Source: Cylicocyclus nassatus
Lineage: Eukaryota; Nematoda; Chromadorea; Rhabditida; Strongylidae
Length of the DNA stretch: 64,000 nt
Direction of reading: 5' to 3'
Assembly (NCBI GenBank): GCA_958299035.1
Contig: CATQJL010000112.1
Span: 1,472,123-1,536,122 of the forward strand
Shown: positions 33,155 to 45,838 of the stretch, one piece after another
Numbering within the stretch: position 1 is the first letter of the stretch
Layout of the letters: every line of letters begins with the position of its first letter
Position numbers and translations under genes: made by a program
The notes under the pieces: generated by a model
The model's input: only the letters and a program-made list of their open reading frames with translations
Told to the model about the DNA's origin: nothing
Databases searched by the model: none

Positions 33155-34138
33155 AAACATGCATCAAGAAGGTGATAAATAATTTGTAGATAAGCGAGAA
33201 AAGCAGGACACAGAATGACACCGGGATTGAAAAAACCCAGCATGAACAGCACCGGAAATACTGTAGAATGAAATGCAAAGAAAATTGCTGGAATTCAAAA
33301 TAAATTACTATACCGTGACCCGGAATTTCAAAGTTTTACATCAACACGATTCCTTCGAAAAATGTTATCTTGGATGAACAGCATCGGCGGCGATAGTTTT
33401 TCTCGATTTGCCAAGCATTCAGAGCCCAAGTGAATATCGCAAGATCTTTTCTCAAATTACAGTTTGTGTTAAATCCCAATTAATATTTTTTAGCCAACCT
33501 TATAGTTGTTAGATTTCAAAGAAGATAATCCTGGCAGAAAAGCTTCCGCATGCTGGCGCTGTCTTGCTCGTTTTCGAAAATAGGGTTTATAAAATCTAGC
33601 AATTTTTATCCACTCCAAATCTCCCTATTGTGCTTCCAATTCCTTCGTTTTCATTACTTTAATAATGAATTGTGTTTGTCACTCGATGCACGTCACATGT
33701 GATTCAAAAAAAGAACCCTGCTATCACCATCATTCAAGGTGAGAATCATTTGGGGAACATTTATAACCTTGAAGAAATGTTTGCTCGAATGGCGTCACAG
33801 GTAGAAAACCGGCAATTTCATAATCGCGCAGTATTGTGTGACATTTACACTGTAATTACATCTTGATATAACTGTGGTAAACACAGAGAAATTTACTGCT
33901 GACGCAATTTACACCTTCCATCACTGTTAGGATTCGTACAGTTCGTTCAAATGTAATAATTTGGTACTCCATAAACTGCTGAAGTTATGACGGTTAGCTT
34001 GAATAACATTCAGTGCAAAGCAATTTTGTCCAGTATCGTCTTAATAGGACAAAGCAGAATTAATGGTTCAACTCATTTACTTATTGATACGGCTGAAAAA
34101 TTCAAATTGCGAACTGCAAATGCAAATTACCTATCATG
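33155..34138. other. non-coding stretch
   Basis: AT-rich sequence. Open frames are short and have no family resemblance. Nothing recognised. Confidence 0.55.
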
Positions 34139-34491
34139 CAGCGGCGGACCGAGAGGGGGGGGGGGAGAGAAAGGAGGCGGGGGCTTCCGAAAGTGGGCCA
34201 CGAAAATTTCGAAGGTTAGTTACGTGGGTTATAAAAATGTGCTAGTGATTTTTCGTACTTGTAAACAATTTGAATAACTTTCAGAATTTTTAAAATTCAT
34301 CTAAGTCTTGTAAAAAATTTTCAAGAGCGTAGCACGCAAGAGCCCTTCTTCTAATTCGGGATCGTGGGCCCTCAGGGAAATTTGAGAAGCATCCCAAAAA
34401 AATTTTCGGAGTGAGTGCACCTTTATTTGAAACGAACTTTTGCTGCACCGGCCCCTTCCCTCCCAAAACGGAGATCTTGGGACCGCCACTG
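34139..34491 (+). mobile_element. hAT-type MITE family D, copy
   Basis: 353 bp with ends CAGCGGCGGACC and, inverted, CAGTGGCGGTCC, like hAT elements that open CAGTGGCG. A central block (minus strand: CACATTTTTATAACCCACGT, then AAATTTTCGTGGCCC) matches the element at 62061. The neighbouring 8 bases do not form a clear duplication. Contains G-runs at 34156-34166. Confidence 0.65.
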
Positions 34492-37400
34492 CCACCCAAA
34501 AATAATTTTTGAAGATGGGTGAGTTTTATTCAATCATAAATGTTGCAATGATGATACATATTTTACGGTAATCGATGGAATGTTTAATATCGCTAAAATG
34601 ACAAATTTGAAAGACTTTGGTCATGTCATTTCTAGGATAATTTTCCCACTTTGCCGAATTCCCGTTCACCGAAGCAAATAACCACAAATGCACCGTTTAC
34701 AAAATGTGAAACAGGTTCTACGGAATCCAAATTTGGTGATTTTACGCGCAAAATCCCTGAACGAAAAATGTTCTGAAAGCTAATTGAGGTCTCACCATTG
34801 CTCTCTGCTGCACGCTTTTTCAACTTGAATCGGCACATTTGTTCTACGATAGAGACGAAACCAGATACATTAGCGACTAATTAAGGGTTTTCAATAAAAA
34901 AACCACACATGGACAGGTGTCTTTTTGATTGGCAAGAAATCTGCTTCGAGGGGATGATAGATTCGAATTAAAGATAAGGGGATTTTATAAATATAGCTGG
35001 AACAGTGTTTATAGGTTGAAATTTTCTTTGAGCTACTACTACTGCTAGTCGGAGACCATTTCTTTTTCCCTGGAGCGAAATAAACCCAAGAAAACAAAGG
35101 TCAGCTGCAATTAAAAATAACCAAGCATAGAATCAAAAATTTGCATTCTAATTTTTGTTATGGCTTGCAGATTGGCTACCAAAAACAGTACTTCCCTACC
35201 AGACTACCAGAAGACATTTTGATCTAAGGCGAACAACGAACCTAAGCCCCTCATCTCCCCACCCCCTCACAGATTTGCCGGGCCACATCCTGTAGACAGC
35301 AACAGATTTTTGCTATTCTATGCGCACTTTGTGCTCAGAAACCGAGCAAGAAACATTTCCAGTAAGTAGCGATTTACCACATTTAGTTTTTCTGTTTTTT
35401 CTCTTTCTGATTTACGGCCCGCACAACCGCAATAGTCTGCATGTTTACATATGGAACATTTTTTTGTTGCAAAGTTACGAACATTCGTTGTGCGAAACAA
35501 TCAATCATTTTTGATAGTATCTCCTGATTTTCCATAACTTCCTCATCTATTTTTCTTACTTTTTAGTAAGCGCGCAGGAACAGGCTTCGGAGGCATTCAA
35601 ATCGCATCAGCGCCATCAGCAATAATGACGGATCATCAGCTGACGGTCATCAGAGCGCGTGTGCTTGTTCTTTGACTATAATTACATAGGCATTTGTCCT
35701 AATGTCATCAATTCCAGCCCCCTTCCCCCTCATAACAGGTATCATTGGGGCGAGGACTAAGAAGACAACTCGGCAGTCAGTGTTGGCCAGGCGTAATTGA
35801 TCATCGACGCGGGGCTGGATGCGCTCGCGTTTAGCCGCGCGCAGAGCCTGTAAACGTCGGAAAAAACCACAAAACATGAAGAAATCAGCGTCGGAACGAG
35901 TTCGTCGCGCTAAATACGGTCATCGCACCACGGCCATCGGGCACTTCGCCCCCAACAACCAATAGATCAAGAAATCGAGACGTTTCCGCAGGGATACGAG
36001 CATACTGTGTGTCCAATACGAGATGGAGGTACAAGACAGTGAAAAAAATCTCATAGTGCTTTCGGAAATAATGGTCCCGGCGCAGATCTAGCTCAAACCC
36101 CGGTTTTCAGCAGTATGTTTAGAAATTCTTGAATAATGCGGCAACGAAAATTGCCAACGAAAATTCCTTCTTTTGGGAGCAAAGGGTACCCCCGATTCAA
36201 GAACAAGCAGTATTATGTAGTACATACTACCATCACTATGGATGATCTTCGATGCAAGCTTTCGAACCTGAGAAGGTTCCCTCTTCCAAAAGCAAAGTCG
36301 AATTTCAAATTCTCAAAGAGGAGCTAGTTTTCCAAGGATCCGATTGCCAACTGCAAGGCCCTGTCTCTTTCTTCCTCGATCAAAAAATAGGTTCATAGCC
36401 AAGCTAGTAGTCTCTAGTAAATTTACGAAATGCCGTGGAGCAGAACAGCATGATTTTTGTACAACCCTACTCCTCAAAATACTAACTAAATAGAAACTTT
36501 GAATGATAGAAGTTACTGGTCAATGACCACATAAACGTGTGATAAAGCCAAAATTCAAGCTTTTTAACGTGAACGAGGTTGAAATATCCAAAAAAATAAT
36601 CCACAACAAGTTTAACTACAAGTGGACCAGCGGAAATGAAACCAGCGATTTTTCTACAACTCTACTCCTCAAAGTACTAAACAGCCGGCCCTTACAAAGC
36701 GATAAATTAGATAAACTATAAATAATAATAGAATAAGCTCTGTTGCAAAAATAGGGTATCCAATGCTCAACATTTTTCCTCAGGAAGAGACTGGTTACGA
36801 CTCGTTTACGATACCTATCGATCAATGAAATCACCTTTGAATGGTGCTTAAGCGATCGATATCGTTGTGTAATTACCAAACTCGGCTGTAACCTTGACCG
36901 TTTGCGACGAAATGGCGAGCATTAAGACGGGAAAAAACGCTGGATCGTCGGATGTTTAGAGCATCATCCATGAAAATAAAAGAGACGGTAAGGGAGCATT
37001 ACTGGTGAGGATAAAAGAGATTTGCAAAGGAAAATTGGCCGGGAGGGGGGGGGGGGGGGGAGAGAATAAGCGGAAAGCCTTGGGAATACAAATGTTAACA
37101 TCTTCCGGTTTCGTGGATGTGAAAGAGGTGCAAGTTTGTAAGATGTGGCAGAGACAGAAATAATTTCCAAAAAAGCGATAATTAATTGGAAGAAAAAACA
37201 TGTGTGACATTTACTGGTTTTTCAAAAGATAAGAAAGGAGCAAATTATTGCGGTTCAGAAAAGATACAAAAAAAATTGATATTCATCATTCCTTAGTAGA
37301 CAGTTCTGGTTTATAGCGGAAGAAAATAACAAATTTGCTCCAAAATCAGTAACCCACTAATAGTCCTGAAAAAGTGCAAAAACAACAACAACTCACTTTG

Positions 37401-37979
37401 TATAGGTAACTGTCGTGAAGTCGAAACCGGTAACGCATAATATGGTAATAAAAATAGGAATATTAGTTTACTGTAGAGATGCATGTCCACTTTGATACAT
37501 TGGGGTATGGTAGTTGATGGGAGACACGAGTAGCTTCAAGCAGTGGATTTCTGAATAAAGTCACACAGAAAAGCGTGACAATGGCAAGCTGCTTACGAGG
37601 TGGACGCTACTGTCGTCGAGCCCTGAAAAAATCATACTGTGGAAAAAAATATGGTTGATGTGTATGCAATCGACTGCGCAGGTTAGAACAGCTGATCTTA
37701 AATATAAAGAGTGGGTATATTACGAATTCGTCGTCTCGCCGGATGTTTCCAGTTTATATATAAGAAGGATTGGGATAAGAGGATATTATGAGAGAAAAAC
37801 CGCGAGCAATGATCGAATCATTTCAACGAACTGCAAAGGTAGAGATAGCTTGGTTATAACTATTAGGCTGGCTAAAAAATAAATTCATTTTGGCATGCAA
37901 ATCTTCATAAAATTTTTTCTTGTGGTTTTCTATCCTTGATTTTTTGCTATTACATATCAGATATTCAAAATTTTCTATG
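34492..37979. other. non-coding stretch with a GC-rich patch
   Basis: Mostly AT-rich and without recognisable exons. Positions 35560-35960 are GC- and CpG-richer than their surroundings (GACGCGGGGCTGGATGCGCT, GCCGCGCGCAGAG) and could be regulatory. A G-run lies at 37041-37060. Confidence 0.45.
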
Positions 37980-38331
37980 ATCAGTAAAAATTATGCCTCA
38001 GCATGGCTAAATTTCCAAAAGCTCAGTTCTTTGACTTCCTAAGCTTCGTTTCGATGCTGTAAGATTTGGTATCTGGAGGCAGAAAATTTAGTGGATAACA
38101 ATGAGAATTGTAATCTGCCACTTTGAAAATCTTTTACCATTGCGCACTATGAGAAAATTGTTTGTCACACTTTAGTGGTTTTTTTCCTCGGAGGGAAGTT
38201 CTACTCAAACAGAATTCATACTCCAATTCCCATTAAAGCGTTCTTTCCAGAGATACCAAATACTGGACAAAAATTTGTCTGCAGCATTTGTAAGAGCAAA
38301 AGCGATCGAAATTTTTTAATAGCCAACCTAA
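37980..38331 (+). repeat. interspersed repeat B, copy 2
   Basis: About 350 bp aligning to the copy in the lrp-1 intron at 6864: AGTTCTTTGACTTCCTAAGC, a T-rich middle, then GATACCAAATACTGGACAAA and ATTTGTCTGCAGCATTTG. Same direction as the other two copies. Confidence 0.75.
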
Positions 38332-40650
38332 TCATAAAAAAGGACAAAAATGAATGGAAATCATAAGGAGTAGCTAATTATTATATGTATCAAACGGAAA
38401 AAATGTTAGATGTCTAGAAATGTTGACGAGAAAAAAATAGAGAAATTGTTACGTTTAATGGTTACGATAAAAGAAGGCTCAAACCGACTGAAAGTGCAAG
38501 GAGCCTGTAGTTAATAGTAGAGATGAAATAAATAAAAACACATTAATTTCCACCAGTAGCCTGGGTATTAGAGGCATACACAGAAAGCAGAAGATAAGTT
38601 CAGACGTACGGTAAGTGCCAGGTTTTGCTTCAGTGAAAAAGCTGCTGGGTGAGTAGATGTTCACAAATAACCGGAACTGGCAAAGCAACAAATCAGAAGC
38701 TAAATGCGGCAGAAAGTGCTTTTTACACAAGCTCCATTTTGTAACATACAGAAATTTACATCAAATCAAGATCTACACCACACTAAATGTAGATGCAGAG
38801 AAGATGTCATAGTATGAGCGCAGGACAAAACAAAAATTAATAAAAAGTCGAGAGTGAGCGTGGATACTGAGTATTTTCTCTGAATATTCCAGCTCAAAAA
38901 TATTTCTATGACTATGTTAACCAGAAATTACAAAAAACTTTCCGGTTTGATAAAAAGATTTGCAGCTTTGTTTGATTTCTGCTTGGAAACTGTGTTGGCA
39001 TGTCTTAGGAAAACTCAAAAGACAACTCTCTGCTGCCGTTATTCTGGTATGTAAAGTGCTAAGTATACACGCTGTTCTTTACTGACTACAATCGCGCTCT
39101 AAAAACAGGTATGTGAACCAGTTATAGACGGCTGGAGAGCCGATTGTAAATACTCACACTTATGGCGTCAGAGTCAACACCTTTGCCAGCACTTCGAATA
39201 TCTTACCATATGCGCTGCTAAGAATACGGTAGCGGAAGAGCTTTTGCTTAGACCGGATTTCTAGAGCAAAAGTCAAAGTCTAACGACCAAATGCTACGGT
39301 AATCATGCGAATCTAAGAATGATGTTATCATTCAACAACATCAACAACATGCAACAGGATTCGGACAAAGAGACGAACAATGGAAATGCGCGATGGTGGA
39401 CGGGGGCGCGACTAGCTGGTGATCTGTACGGGGGCGGGGCCAGGTGCCCGTCGCCAGCGCCCGAGCAGAACGGGGGCCGGCGGGTTAGCCGCGCGGCGGT
39501 GTCGACGTCCGGCGCGCGCGAACGCCGCGGCAGATAAAATCAGGCGGATAATGTTCTGATCGAAAATCGATGACGTTCGAGGGCAGAAGAGGCGAGTCGT
39601 ACAGGAAATTGAGGGCAAATGAGTGCGCGGATGAAGGGAATAGAGAGCGTAAAGAGTTAGGAAAGATCCTTATTCCAGGATGTGTTATAGATGATTCTCC
39701 CAAAATTACTCAAACAAATGTTGTCAGCAGGCGTAGCACCACGGCAAAATTCCACAAGATCCTTATCTATGCATAAAAAACAAGATTGGCAAGAAAAAAC
39801 GCTCTTGCGACTGACCGGGCAAGGTGCTTCGAAGGGAAAATTCAGGAGAGATGCAGCACGCCTAGAAAAAACTCTAAGGTGAAAATTTGCTTTTCAGCAG
39901 GTCCTCCGTTCAGCGTGATCTTTGAGTAGGAAAAAAGTGGTGACAAACGATGAATATTAATTTGCACATTTACCTTATAACTACTTTTTTGCGATGTAAA
40001 AGTTCTGTGTCATTTGGATGTAAGATCCTGCGCGTGCGCATTTGTTTTAAAAAGTTACATAATTACCGGTGTGTTCGGAATGAATGCTTGGAACATCTAA
40101 ACTGACACGGCAGGCATTTGAATTAATGAAATATCGGATTGGACCATTTTTGTGCGTTTTTTATTTAAGTCCGCTTTTCCACGATTCCGCATATTCCCTT
40201 AATATTTTTGTTTTAGAGTTTCTTCACTTCAGATTATAAAAAAATGAGCTATTCACCACTGATCTTCCAGAACCTTTTGCGACTAAAAATTTTAATTCGT
40301 TTGATAAGAGAGAGTGAAATTGTGAATGTATGATGTTTATTCACTTTTGAGAGAAAAACGAGGGTCATTGTAGAAAACTAACTTACGCCTATTTGTGTTT
40401 CTACTTCTGGAACAGTTTTGATATTCCAAAAATTGTTTCTAAGTTTACAGATTTCGTGATGGGCTGCGCGCATAGAGACGATTTTTTTGGCAGAATGGCT
40501 TTCTCTCATTTCATCTGTAAAGGAACAGGCTGCGGGATGGCCTAAAAAACATATCTACATAACCTCTTCCCCAGAACTTCTTCCCACAGGTCTACCAAAT
40601 ACGGCTGATTTTCTTCCCTTTGGCCTACACCGGATCAATCCCTCTCCCTA
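38332..40650. other. non-coding stretch with a GC-rich island
   Basis: AT-rich apart from 39395-39540, which is very GC- and CpG-rich (GACGGGGGCGCGAC, GTCGACGTCCGGCGCGCGCG). No signal-peptide exon could be recognised on either strand. The island is a candidate promoter region, possibly for lrp-1, about 7 kb upstream of the first exon seen. Confidence 0.4.
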
Positions 40651-40658
40651 CTTCCAAC

Positions 40659-42681
40659 CAGAGGTGCGATAGGGGGAGCCGGGTCCCCCAAAAGTGAAGG
40701 TGGTCCCTGCTACCCCTGGCTGCCAAAAGTGAAGGTGGTAGTGCCGGACACTCACCTCCCAAAAATGTCGACCGGGGGGGGGGGTGGTCGCAGGCTACCA
40801 CTGGCCAGCAAAAGTGGGTGGTAATGCTGGACACTCACCTCTCAAAAACGTTGACCGGGGGTATAGAGGGGGAGGGTAGGGAGGGGGGGGGGGGGAAGCA
40901 TAGAACTGAGCTATCCTTTCACGTCGTTGCCGGCCGCGAATGCCTTCACTTTTGGGTTTTGATTTTTTTTTGCTGAAACTGAAAAAAAGGAAATTAAGCA
41001 AAACGAACGCAAAAGAAAGTATTGAGAGCATATTCTATGTAGTTTACTATTAGGAAGTCGCCGTCGCCCACTGCGGGTGAACACAGCGGCATAAATATTC
41101 GAAATAAACGTGTCAATGAAATGGTGTATTTTGAAGTGAAATTCAACGACACTCTACAGATTTTATTAAGTAAATTTAGTTATGTCGTACTGCAAAGAAA
41201 GTAGGTCGATCCAGGCAGTAACGGCCGAGAACCAGAATTTTGAATATTTAAATAGTGAAAAATCATGCGAAATTTCCACTGTTATAAATCTGTTGTTTGA
41301 AGATGTCAGCAGTTGCGACTTCATAGGTTTTGAAGAGTAGATGTTGCTCTATCAGCTAGTGAAGGAATCGGGTCGATTTAAGAGATAGTCGTTGAAAACC
41401 AGAATTCTAAAACTTTACGCCATTTTTGCGTGTTTTTTGACTGTTGAGAGTTAAACTCTTATAAATCTTGAATGTGGAAGTGTATGATGTTGCGACTTCA
41501 TAGGTTTTATAGAGTAAGGTTTGCCTTATCAGAATATGTCTTGTCCGTTCCGATCCATTGAAACACCTCCGAGATCCAGGCTCTTGAAAAAGCAGGTAAA
41601 AAACAGCTTTTTGAACTTCAACAGCTCGTAACTTCTCCAGAACTGCATGAATCATGTTGCGACTTCATAGGTTGAATTCTTCTTATCAAGAGCTTTCAGA
41701 TGATATATAATATGTGGGAGTTTCGCGCCTCTTACGGCATATGCCCGGGGGGGGGGGGAGACTTTTTAGGCCAAGGTCTCCCCCTCGCCCATTTTAATGT
41801 ATTGGCTGGAGGCTGCCGGGGGAGACTTTGGCCTAAAAAGTCTCCCCCCCCCCCGGGCATATGCCGTAAGAGGCGCGAAACTCCCACATATTATATATCA
41901 TCTGAAAGCTCTTGATAAGAAGAATTCAACCTATGAAGTCGCAACATGATTCATGCAGTTCTGGAGAAGTTACGAGCTGTTGAAGTTCAAAAAGCTGTTT
42001 TTTACCTGCTTTTTCAAGAGCCTGGATCTCGGAGGTGTTTCAATGGATCGGAACGGACAAGACATATTCTGATAAGGCAAACCTTACTCTATAAAACCTA
42101 TGAAGTCGCAACATCATACACTTCCACATTCAAGATTTATAAGAGTTTAACTCTCAACAGTCAAAAAACACGCAAAAATGGCGTAAAGTTTTAGAATTCT
42201 GGTTTTCAACGACTATCTCTTAAATCGACCCGATTCCTTCACTAGCTGATAGAGCAACATCTACTCTTCAAAACCTATGAAGTCGCAACTGCTGACATCT
42301 TCAAACAACAGATTTATAACAGTGGAAATTTCGCATGATTTTTCACTATTTAAATATTCAAAATTCTGGTTCTCGGCCGTTACTGCCTGGATCGACCTAC
42401 TTCCTTCGCTATACGTTATAACATAATTTGCTTAATCAAATCCGTACAGTTTTGCTAAGCTTTACTTCCAAATACACCATTTACTAAAAACCTTTATTTT
42501 AAATATATATGCCGCCGTATACATAAATATATGCTTTCAATAATCTTTTTTGCGTTTGTTTTGCTTATTTTCCTTCTTTGTCGTCCAGCGAAAAATTTTT
42601 TATTCCAAAAGTGAAGGTGGTCACCCCGTACCAGCAAAAGTGAAGGTAGGGGGAGACTTGGCTCCCACTATCGCACCTCTG
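40659..42681. mobile_element. 2,023-bp hAT-type foldback element with perfect 8-bp target duplication
   Basis: Flanked by CTTCCAAC on both sides (40651-40658, 42682-42689). Ends are CAGAGGTGCGATAGGGGGAG and, inverted, CAGAGGTGCGATAGTGGGAG. The CAG start with an 8-bp duplication is diagnostic of hAT. Two inner arms of about 590 bp (about 41205-41790 and 41820-42405) appear near-identical inverted copies; they encode the same 82-residue frame on opposite strands (41407-41655 and 41946-42194). Outer arms are more diverged and contain direct subrepeats (CCAAAAGTGAAGGTGG). There is no transposase, so it is non-autonomous. Its duplication and arm identity suggest recent movement. Confidence 0.92.
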
Positions 42682-42689
42682 CTTCCAAC

Positions 42690-44773
42690 ATAGGGCAAAA
42701 TGGATGATTCAAATGCGGTATTGACGATCGCCAAGACGTTCGGCTCTCGCTTCATCCGTCATTTTCGAAATCGATCACTTCTCATGAAACTCGCTCAAAT
42801 TAGGCGCGAAAACGAGTTCTGAATTGCCCTTTCCGTGCTTGTCGTGAACGGGTGCGCATGGTGTTTAAGCCGCAATCACGTCCTTCCCAATGACAACGTG
42901 TGCGAAAGCAGTCAATGAGGCGTTAAACGTTGGCGACTAGAACTGTACACGCGTTCACTCGATGTTGGATCAACGATGGTGCAACGACGCTTTTGACAAT
43001 TTGCAAGAAAACTCCACTGTTGCCGAACCTTTTGAGAATTGGTGAAAAGCCAGATCTGCCATACGCGAAGCCCCCATCCCACCCTCTAATTTATGCTCTA
43101 AGTATTGAAAACGCGCTTCAAAAGCGCCCAATGACGCCCCTTTTCTGGAAATGGGAGGGCTTTTGAAACGCGTGTTCAGGACTCAGCGCTAGGATTAGAG
43201 GGACCAAGAAGTATCTAGAAGCTATCTTTTACTACCTGGCACCACCAAAATCTGAAGAGATCGATTTTTTCGAACCTGTCGATTTTGTCTCTAGCCGCCA
43301 AAATCCTCTAAATTGTCTTTATTAAATTTTGGCAACTACTCCAAAATCGAGACCAGGATTATAGGGTCTATGGTAAAGAGGAAGCAAGGTTAACCTAGTG
43401 GCATATCCATCACCTGAATGATAAAAATGCATAAAATCTATGTCAATTTTGCAGAAACAGTCTACTTGCTCTTTTTCTATCCATTCCCTTCCCTTGGCTA
43501 TTTTTTTGCTAATTTTTCTATGCCTATTCCAAAGGGATCGATGGCGATCAAAACTTTCATTTCCCAAAGATGGAAGTTGGGAAATAGTAATAGTCGCGTC
43601 TACGTCTACTGAGTCGAGAAGTCATGGATCAAGATCGCAAAGTGACGAGAATGCACTGTTTGGCACGAATAAGAATGGATTCTTGTCTCGAAGACGATCA
43701 AAATCGAAATTGCCTGATTCAAGCAATCATCGCGGTATTCTGTATATAACCGCTGAAGATGAATAAATGTATGTATGTATAAAGATGGAAGTTGGAAACT
43801 ACTGAAACTACACATGCCACCTAGGTTGGTATTCGTCAATCTCCCGATCTTTGATGTGCAGCGTTTCACCGTTACAAAGAGCTCCCGATCGGGTGATGGG
43901 CTGCTCGCTTTTAACGGTGACCAGCTTCCCATTGATATCAGAAGGTTGATGAATACAGCTCCAAGATGTTGTAATATTGATCCTGCTGAAAGATGAAAAT
44001 CTTACGTCGAAACATCTTGATAAGTTGCAAAATGAGATAAATGATGAAGCTGCGTATACGAGACTGTCCGTTATCACCTTCTCACTCTGTAAGCTACCCC
44101 AGTAACTTACGATTCTTTCCTCTTTTTTCTTACGACAACAGTCAGCGCATGCGTCTAGTTTTTCACTACTACTATAAAAAGAAAGATTATGCTCAGGATC
44201 ATCTCACATACTGAGTTGGCAGCTGTTTCTGGGACACATGTTTTTCTTCTGAAAATTAAGTGCTGGTGGAGCTTCATTGGTAAAGGGGAGATAATGACCC
44301 TATTGACATATTTCTTAGCCCAACGGTTGAAATAAATACGATCCCAGCTGGTTTCGTAAGTTTCTTCTCTTGGTCCTAAATCTTCCGCACTCTTACGAAG
44401 ATGTCTTGGCACTAATGTAAACAAGGAAGCTTACATGCAAAAAATGAAATTCCTTGACGATATCAAGTAGACTAAAAAAAAACTGATCCTTTAGATATTG
44501 TAATGCTATGCAGAATTTTACGAAAAAAGCGAGGTAATGCTCTGTACCATAATTATATGGAAGATAAATGAGGTTGTTCAGAGTCTTGGAATTTTTTAAG
44601 AAAAGGAAAAATTTTATCAGATTTTGATGTGTTTATGTCTCAAAAGTTTTATTTCAAAGATTTAACATATAGTAAAACCCATGAATATTTTTTAAACCCC
44701 GAGAATTGATGAGACTTAGATGCTTAAGAAACCTTTGTAGCAAAAATTCTTGCCAGACCGTCACCTACATTTC
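42690..44773. other. non-coding stretch
   Basis: Several overlapping open frames at 43322-44077 have no recognisable domains. A short ATGT microsatellite lies near 43768. No gene supported. Confidence 0.45.
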
Positions 44774-45017
44774 AGGGGTTGGCGCAGGTGGCTTATAGGC
44801 AAGCTGGATATCGTTTTTGGGACAAAAAGCAAAGCAGATGCCGTTTTTGTGGGTCGGAAAACACAAGTAAGGTTAGGTTTTTTTGAGTCGAGGTTTCCGT
44901 TTTTTAGTCGATTCGGATAATTCGGACAAGGATCAAAGGAGATTTCGTAAAATTTTGCGAAAGTCAGGAGGGACTTCGTTTTTTGTATAATCGGAAAGCC
45001 ACCTCGTGCCGGGCCTT
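44774..45017 (+). mobile_element. MITE family C, copy 2
   Basis: 244 bp with ends AGGGGTTGGCGCAGGTGGCT and, inverted, AAGGCCCGGCACGAGGTGGC. The interior matches copy 1 through GATATCGTTTTTGGGAC and AAAAGCAAAG, and copy 3 in reverse. The 91-residue open frame on the minus strand falls inside it and should not be called a gene. Confidence 0.78.
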
Positions 45018-45381
45018 GTCTATAGCTTTTGAACAACCAGATCGAATCAAAGAAAGGAAAATGATCACCAGATATGGATAGTCATGATCTCCTCAATTTG
45101 ACAAACATGATTCATCTTTGTTTCATGCTACAGACTACAGATAAAGGCCGCATGGGATTTACCAAATTTTGAGAAGTTGCATTAAGAATCGCTGGCATAA
45201 TTTTGCGTTAGTCTTACGTCTCAGAAATGTTATGCAAATCTGAACTGTATAAATAACACGTTTCTCTTCGTAGACATTTTTGCGAGTTTCACAACTTCAT
45301 CATTACAGTGATGAACTAGACTTTGTCTTTTGATTGTGCAGAGCGTTTACCTCAGCATTTGCACTGCTAATGGTCTAACAA

Positions 45382-45838
45382 GGGAAGGATAGTTGGATGC
45401 CGCGGCCATTCCTAATAATTTGTATACCAAAAAATGCGCCTTCGAATGCAGATTCTGAATCTGTGCTCGAAATCTGCGAAACGATCTTTTGAAGAAAGTT
45501 ATGAACTTTTTTCCTTGAAAATTTAGCCTACTTTTGGATAGTAAAAATCACCAGATTTGATCTAGCCTAGTTTGATGCTACTGAAGAAAATTTTAGACGT
45601 AGTAATATTCATTTAGACTATCTGGATCATACTCAGCATTTGGAAAGGAGAGAAAAATTTTTTATTGATGATTTTGACCCTCCGCAGAAATGCAATTTTT
45701 TTAATGAAAAAAAATCATAACTCCATTCAGATTATCGTTTCGCAGATATGAAAGACAGTCTACGAGCCAGCATTCAAAAGCGCATTTTTTGGTATACAAA
45801 TCATTATGAATGGCTACGGCATCCAAGTATCCTTCCCC
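45382..45838. mobile_element. 457-bp foldback element
   Basis: Arms of about 135 bp (45382-45520 and 45705-45838) are inverted copies. Left GGAAGGATAGTTGGATGCC and TTTGTATACCAAAAAATGCG are mirrored on the right as GGAAGGATACTTGGATGCC and TTTGTATACCAAAAAATGCG. ATCTGCGAAACGAT is also shared. No clear target duplication or transposase. Confidence 0.82.

Noticed and set aside
41407..42194. Two identical 82-residue open frames on opposite strands
   Set aside because: They are the two arms of the hAT foldback element, not a duplicated gene.
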